Made by a program: the position numbers and the translations under genes. From Pigoraptor chileana (Eukaryota > Opisthokonta > Filasterea): DNA of 22,189 nt. How positions within the stretch are numbered: position 1 is the stretch's first letter; every line of letters begins with the position of its first letter. The notes under the pieces are model-generated. The model made no database searches. It was not told the origin of the DNA and saw nothing but the letters and a program-made list of their open reading frames with translations. The stretch spans positions 1-22,189 of the forward strand of contig CALSCR010003235.1 of the NCBI GenBank assembly GCA_943704495.1. The letters are read 5' to 3'. Shown in pieces: positions 17,955 to 22,189 of this stretch.

Positions 17955-19043
17955 ATGCCGCCCAAGATTACCGCCCGGTCGGCGCAAGGTTCCTCCGTGG
18001 CCACGCCGCCCGCCAGCAGGGGTCTTGCATTTCGCGTTGCTGTGGCTGCTCTGACCGTATATGCCGCCGGGGTGTGTCTTCTCATTGTGTTTCCCATCAC
18101 CCAGGGCGTTCTTGTGCATCTCCACATTTTCCCAGTGCCTCTGTTTGCCAACCTCGCTGCTCCAGAGCTCGCGGGACTGCCCGCCGCGCGCTCCTTTCAC
18201 CTCATAACCCCGGACGGCCTGCGCATCAATGGATGGCACGTGCTCCCTGCGGGTGGCGTCGCTGTGCGCGCCATGAACCGCATACACGACGGAAGGGAGG
18301 ATCGCGACGCTGTGTTTGACGACGCACTGCGCACCGACGGCGCTCGCGTATTTCTGTACCTGCACGGGAATGCCGGTAGTCGCGCTTTGGGTCACCGAGT
18401 CGCATTGTACAACCTCCTTGCGTCGCATTTTGACGCGCATGTGATTGCAATTGACTACCGTGGTTACGGTGACTCTGAGGGCTGGCCAACGGAGGACGGC
18501 CTTGCCATTGACGCCCGTGCCGCATACGACTGGGCGGTGCGGCGACGCGAGGACGGAGCCGCATCTGTTTATGTGTGGGGCCATTCGCTTGGTGCGGCGG
18601 TGGCCATCCGACTGGCAAAGGAGCTGAGCGACGAGGGCACCCCGCCACGTGCGCTGGTTGTTGATGCGCCGTTTACGCGGCTGCTGGACGGGGCGCTAAA
18701 TCACCCTGTTGGTCTGCTCTTCCGCTGGGTGCCCCACGCTGCTGCCGTCATCGATACATTCATGGCCGACAAGTATCCGTCGATCGACCGCGTTGCGCAC
18801 GTGCACTGCGATATGCTCATCATCCACGGACGTAATGACGCCATCCTCCCGCACGAGCTCGGAGAACGGCTGCATCAAGCAACCCGGGACGCCCGCACAG
18901 AAACTATGGCGACGCTGCATCGTAAGCTCCAGCTGCGGTTTGCTTCGTTCGACAGCGCGTCGCATAACAATATCTACCTGGAGCCCCGGCTACTCACCGA
19001 GGTGTCTGCCTTTTTGGAAGAGAAGGGCAATGAGCCCGAATGA
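17955..19043 (+). CDS. ABHD12-like: ABHD12-type membrane lysophospholipase
   Basis: Single exon, 362 residues, from ATG 17955 to TGA 19043; the frame is open further upstream but only through non-ATG codons. One hydrophobic segment about residues 28-55 fits the single membrane anchor of ABHD12. The hydrolase domain has LHGNAGS and IDYRGYGDSEG, the nucleophile elbow GHSLG (Ser211), Asp295 in HGRNDAILP and His337 in SHNNIYL, a complete Ser-Asp-His triad. Human ABHD12 has LHGNAGT, DYRGWGDS, GHSLG and a similar HKYIY ending. In mammals ABHD12 is an ER-anchored lipase that hydrolyses lysophosphatidylserine. ABHD13 and bacterial relatives share the fold, but the C-terminal match favours ABHD12. Intronless, unlike most neighbours. 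It precedes CLN5 in the same direction. Confidence 0.9.
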   Translation: MPPKITARSAQGSSVATPPASRGLAFRVAVAALTVYAAGVCLLIVFPITQGVLVHLHIFPVPLFANLAAPELAGLPAARSFHLITPDGLRINGWHVLPAGGVAVRAMNRIHDGREDRDAVFDDALRTDGARVFLYLHGNAGSRALGHRVALYNLLASHFDAHVIAIDYRGYGDSEGWPTEDGLAIDARAAYDWAVRRREDGAASVYVWGHSLGAAVAIRLAKELSDEGTPPRALVVDAPFTRLLDGALNHPVGLLFRWVPHAAAVIDTFMADKYPSIDRVAHVHCDMLIIHGRNDAILPHELGERLHQATRDARTETMATLHRKLQLRFASFDSASHNNIYLEPRLLTEVSAFLEEKGNEPE

Positions 19044-19669
19044 TTCGTTTGATCCGACCCATCGCGTCGCTGGACGGCGTATGGACTTCTCGTGTGTGAG
19101 ATGCGCGTGTCACTGAGGATCTGCATAAATCCTCTGTAACAAAAAGTCTGTGCTTGCTGCGCTGCCGTATTTCTTATTCATTCTTTCACATTGGCCAGCG
19201 GGAGGTACCTCTTGTTTCTGCATCACTCTCTTTGTCGACTTGTGGAGTCCATGAGCACAGCGCCCAAGACACTTACTTGAATCCTATATCTCTGTGACTG
19301 GCTGGGGACAAGGGAGTAGGCGACTGCAGAATAATGGCTGCATAATGTGTTCTTCCTCAGTGCGCCGGTAGAGTGTAACCGCCCGAGCGTCCGTCCAGAC
19401 AACTGATGACGACGCCATAATTAAGCTTAGTGTCCTGAATGGCTGACGACTGGCAGTCAGAGTGAGTCGGGCACTAAATTTTGCATTTTGTTAATCAAAG
19501 TCCATCGTCTGTTCACTGAGACGGTTCCGCCAGTATTCATCAGATTGAACTATTTTCTCAGAGCTATTTCACCGAGACTACAAAGTACCAGGCCAATCAT
19601 GCTGCAAAAGCTGTATCAATGTCCGTGGTATAACTGAGACGCCCGAGTCAAAGAAGCAACACGCCCCCA
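19044..19669. other. Intergenic region upstream of CLN5
   Basis: 626 bases between the ABHD12-type stop and the CLN5 start. It holds dispersed-repeat copy B (19241-19286) and three short look-alike motifs of the form AC(T/C)GAGAC near 19515, 19572 and 19633. No coding frame is convincing. It should contain the 3' end of the ABHD12-type gene and the CLN5 promoter; no canonical AATAAA was seen (CATAAA near 19123). Confidence 0.6.
19241..19286 (+). repeat. Dispersed repeat, copy B (upstream of CLN5)
   Basis: 46 bases starting TGTGGAGTCCATGAGCACAG and ending TTGAATCCTA. By eye it agrees with copy C (21242-21287) at 39 of 46 positions and with copy A apart from a 3-base gap and few changes. Preceded by a CT-rich stretch, as are the others. 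Confidence 0.75.
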
Positions 19670-21814
19670 ATGAGTCTCATGGCGACGGCACGGGCGTGCG
19701 TGCTGGTGGGCATTGCACTGACCATGTGCAGCCGGGCACTCGCCATATCTTGGCCCCTGCCTTACGAGCGCGTTGAGAGCCGTCCGCCGAACAATCCGTA
19801 CTGTCAGGTGGGGCATCCGGACTTGTGCAGGATGTCCTTTGCGTGCAGGGCATGTGCCCGTGATTTCAAGCTAAGCGTGTGTGCGTGGGGCGTGACCCTG
19901 TGTGTCGTCAAATGTCGCCTTGCAATTGCCATCCCTTTCAACTCACGGGCACGTGTCGGCGTGGTTGCATGCTTCAGGCTCTGTATCCCTTCTGTCCCGG
20001 CCACACGGCCATACCCGTGCTGGACGGAGATGACGAGGTTGAAGTGTTTCTCCTGAAGGCCCCCGTGTGGGAGTTCAAGTGGGGCGATCTGCTCGGCAAA
20101 TTCGTGAGTCACAGGGGGCCGTAGTCACTCAAAACTGTTTGTTTCCTCCTTTTGTGTGAATCGTACGACCAATCGTTTGCCCTTATTTATTGTGTATTGG
20201 ACGTCGAGCCTCTCTTTTGACACACACCATTCGCTGCTGAGGGCAGAACGCGCTCGTTTTTTGCATCGTTGTTATTTGAATCTCCGTCATTTTCTCTTCG
20301 TTGTTGCAAGTTACCTTGTAAATTTCTTACTGCGTTATTTATACTGCCTGCGGGTATATATATGCTGTGTGTTGGGGGTCTATGTGTTTTGACAAATGTG
20401 TGTGTGGGCTGTGTTCCTTGTGTTTGTTCGCTTGGTCGCAGAATGTGTACCACGATGCCATGGGGTTTCGCAGTCGCAAGACGGGGGCGAATTACACGCT
20501 CGAGTGGTATGAGCTCCATCAGCTGCTCAACTGCACTTTCCCGCACGTTGTCGCGGGCGATGACGGCACCCGCAGGCCCCTCTGGTGCAACCAAGGCGCG
20601 TACACCGCCCCGCCCATGCACATGCCATTTCCATCCGTGTTCGCCGGTGTCCAACTGCCGTGCGTTGTGATCACAGCGTGCGCACTATCGGCTATTATTG
20701 CACTGTACATCCTGGGTTTGTGTCTGCGCTTACCCCGGTGTGGTGTGGTGTGCTGTGCTGTGTTGTGTGTTCGCATACCTTTGAATTTTGTCCCGCAGGA
20801 GCTGCGTGCTTTGCGCAGGGCATCGATGACAACCACTGGATTGAAAACGGCACCCTGGCCATGGTCTCAGTGATTGCGGGTGGGTGTGAATGGCCGCTGT
20901 CCCGTATCAGATGCATGTCATCCTTATCTGACTTATAAGCAATATGTGTCTCTGTGGCACTTGTGCAAATGTGAATCAATCGTGACTCCTGCAATGTGCT
21001 ATCTTGCCTCTGAATACATCGTCGCTTGCGGCTGTGCCGTTGTCCGCTGAGAATTGTCTGCCTTAAAGACGCCCCCTCTGCCCTTGTCGCTCATTACCCG
21101 TCGCATTAGGCGCTGCCTTCAACGACTTTGCAACATGGGCGCGCACAGACAATGACACTGGCGTGTATTACGAAACGGTATGGGGTCTTGTCGTCAGGAA
21201 AATCTCTTTGTCTCTCTCCCTTTCTCTGTTTCCCTCGCTTTTGTGGAGTTTATGGGCACAGCCCCCAAGACACTGACTTTCATCCTATATAAATATCATG
21301 TGTAGTCCATGGGGACTGCGTCCTACATCTCTGCCTTCCCTTTCTCCAAAATTAACAAACCAAACCAACACAATACCCCTCCGTGCAGTGGACTGTGGAG
21401 AATCCCGCGACGCAGCAGCGGTACTTCGACAGTTACGATTGCGCTTCGTTTGTTCAGCGTGCCGTGGGCGTTTTGCATACATTGGGGGCCGTTTTCGACA
21501 AGTCGTTTACGCCAAAGTACACGTCGATTGTCCTGTATGCGGCCGAAGAGCCCCAGCTGTACTGGAACGGATCATTGCCGGCTTCCGGGGTGTCGGCGGA
21601 GGACCTGCCGAAGCTGGCTGAGCTCGTGTCATTCTACGAGCGATTTGACGCCCACCAATCGCTGGCTCACCTGTTACTCAGCCTGCTCGAGCTGGCGGCC
21701 GTCGACATTCTGTTGGAGCACAAATTCTACTTTTACTACAACAGCATGTATTTCAACCTGCGCCTCCAAAGGCCGTTTGTGTCCATCCGCTACGATGCCA
21801 TTCCTCTGCCGTGA
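19670..21814 (+). CDS. CLN5: CLN5 (ceroid-lipofuscinosis neuronal protein 5) orthologue
   Basis: Six exons: 19670-19807, 19978-20103, 20442-20595, 20799-20879, 21110-21177, 21389-21814; 330 residues. A signal peptide ends near residue 25, then [12 protein letters not shown]. Family blocks follow: [86 protein letters not shown] and the final IPLP, all close to human CLN5. His92 and Cys207 correspond to human His166 and Cys280, the active-site pair of this NlpC/P60-like enzyme. CLN5 is a soluble lysosomal glycoprotein reported as an S-depalmitoylase and as the bis(monoacylglycero)phosphate synthase. Four N-glycosylation sequons align with human ones. Exon 3 as listed needs a GC donor (20596); GT donors further on give a longer protein. 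A second ATG at 19679 is an alternative start. Confidence 0.95.
21242..21335 (+). repeat. Dispersed repeat, copy C plus a partial copy (CLN5 intron)
   Basis: The 46-base element (21242-21287) lies in CLN5 intron 21178-21388. It is followed at about 21301-21335 by a second, shortened version containing TAGTCCATGGGG and TCCTACATCTCTG, so the element is partly duplicated in tandem here. Confidence 0.7.
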
Positions 21815-21831
21815 CGCCCCGCAGTGGAGTG

Positions 21832-21837
21832 AATAAA
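21832..21837 (+). terminator. Poly(A) signal of CLN5
   Basis: Canonical AATAAA 18 bases after the TGA stop at 21812-21814. Confidence 0.75.
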
Positions 21838-21888
21838 TAGCAATCAGCCCGCGCATGTGCTCCACTTGCAGACTGGTTCAGACGCATT

Positions 21889-22189
21889 ATGGCCGGAGGC
21901 TCTAAATCAGCGCACGCGTGTGTGCGGCGTGTCTCAGTATGTACAATATCCGTGCGCATTTTCACCGGCGGGGCGAGTAGGGCCACGTCTTTGGGTCGCA
22001 CAATCGCATTCCCAACTATGTATGTCGGTTAGGGCAGTGGACGCACATTGCGATAGCTTGTCCTTCACTGTTTGCAGTGAGACAGGCAATCGTCCGTGTC
22101 TTCAATAAAACACTGCATCGCGAGTTGTTGCGGGCCCTGCGCCCATTCTTGCACAGGACAAAGTTTGTGGCGGTGACGAGGGGGAGGGG
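21889..22189 (+). CDS. Possible 5' exons of an unidentified + strand gene (runs off window)
   Basis: An ATG at 21889 begins MAGGSKSAHA, 75 bases after CLN5 ends. Near the window end a frame from about 22077 reads RQAIVRVFNKTLHRELLRAL then RPFLHRTKF, amphipathic and without stops to the edge. A 3' splice site (TTTGCAG) ends at 22077 and another (GGCAG) at 22037; I could not settle the join to the ATG exon. The helix faintly resembles LYR-motif (Complex1_LYR) proteins, with LHR for LYR; this is weak. An AATAAA at 22104-22109 could instead mean non-coding 3' sequence. Confidence 0.25.

Noticed and set aside
1-22189. Retroelement, viral or DNA-transposon coding remnants
   Set aside because: No reverse transcriptase, integrase, capsid or transposase motif was seen in any frame examined, and no long terminal repeats were found.

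Overview
This window is nuclear DNA from an intron-rich unicellular relative of animals, most probably a choanoflagellate. I infer this from spliceosomal GT-AG introns of about 75-340 bases, GC-rich exons, AATAAA-type poly(A) signals, AAAATGG start contexts, and a set of genes typical of animals and their nearest relatives (MRCK kinase, SNAP-25, a TPD52-like protein, ABHD12, CLN5). A filasterean or other holozoan cannot be excluded from the sequence alone. Nothing bacterial or viral was recognised.

Layout. 79-1891 (+): 3' part of a coiled-coil gene ending in a UVR-like motif. 2405-3586 (-): intronless Sec14 (CRAL-TRIO)-PH lipid-binding protein. 3587-4235: divergent promoter region with a (GT)n and a (CA)n tract facing each other. 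4236-12404 (+): 15-exon MRCK-type kinase (kinase, coiled coil, C1, PH, CNH, CRIB). 12764-13669 (-): two-exon SNAP-25-type Qbc-SNARE. 14189-15737 (+): three-exon alpha/beta hydrolase. 15863-17583 (-): six-exon gene joining a TRAF-type zinc finger to a TPD52-like body. 17955-19043 (+): intronless ABHD12-type lipase. 19670-21814 (+): six-exon CLN5. After 21889 there is a weak hint of another + strand gene that runs off the window.

The exon models were built by hand from splice consensus, reading phase and remembered family alignments. Each complete model sums to a multiple of three and ends in a stop codon. In a few places the splice choice rests on family alignment rather than on the strength of the site; these are marked.

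The gene content leans toward membranes: phosphoinositide or lipid transfer (Sec14-PH), Cdc42-driven actomyosin control at membranes (MRCK), vesicle fusion (SNAP-25), vesicle-trafficking adaptor (TPD52-like), lysophospholipid hydrolysis (ABHD12) and lysosomal lipid metabolism (CLN5). Three head-to-head gene pairs each carry two CACGTG E-boxes between them. The least expected items are the zinc finger-TPD52 fusion, an alternative donor in CLN5 that would insert about 40 residues with a membrane-like stretch, a short sequence of about 46 bp repeated in three places, and an 11-bp minisatellite beside a 3' splice site that repeats a branch-point-like motif eight times.
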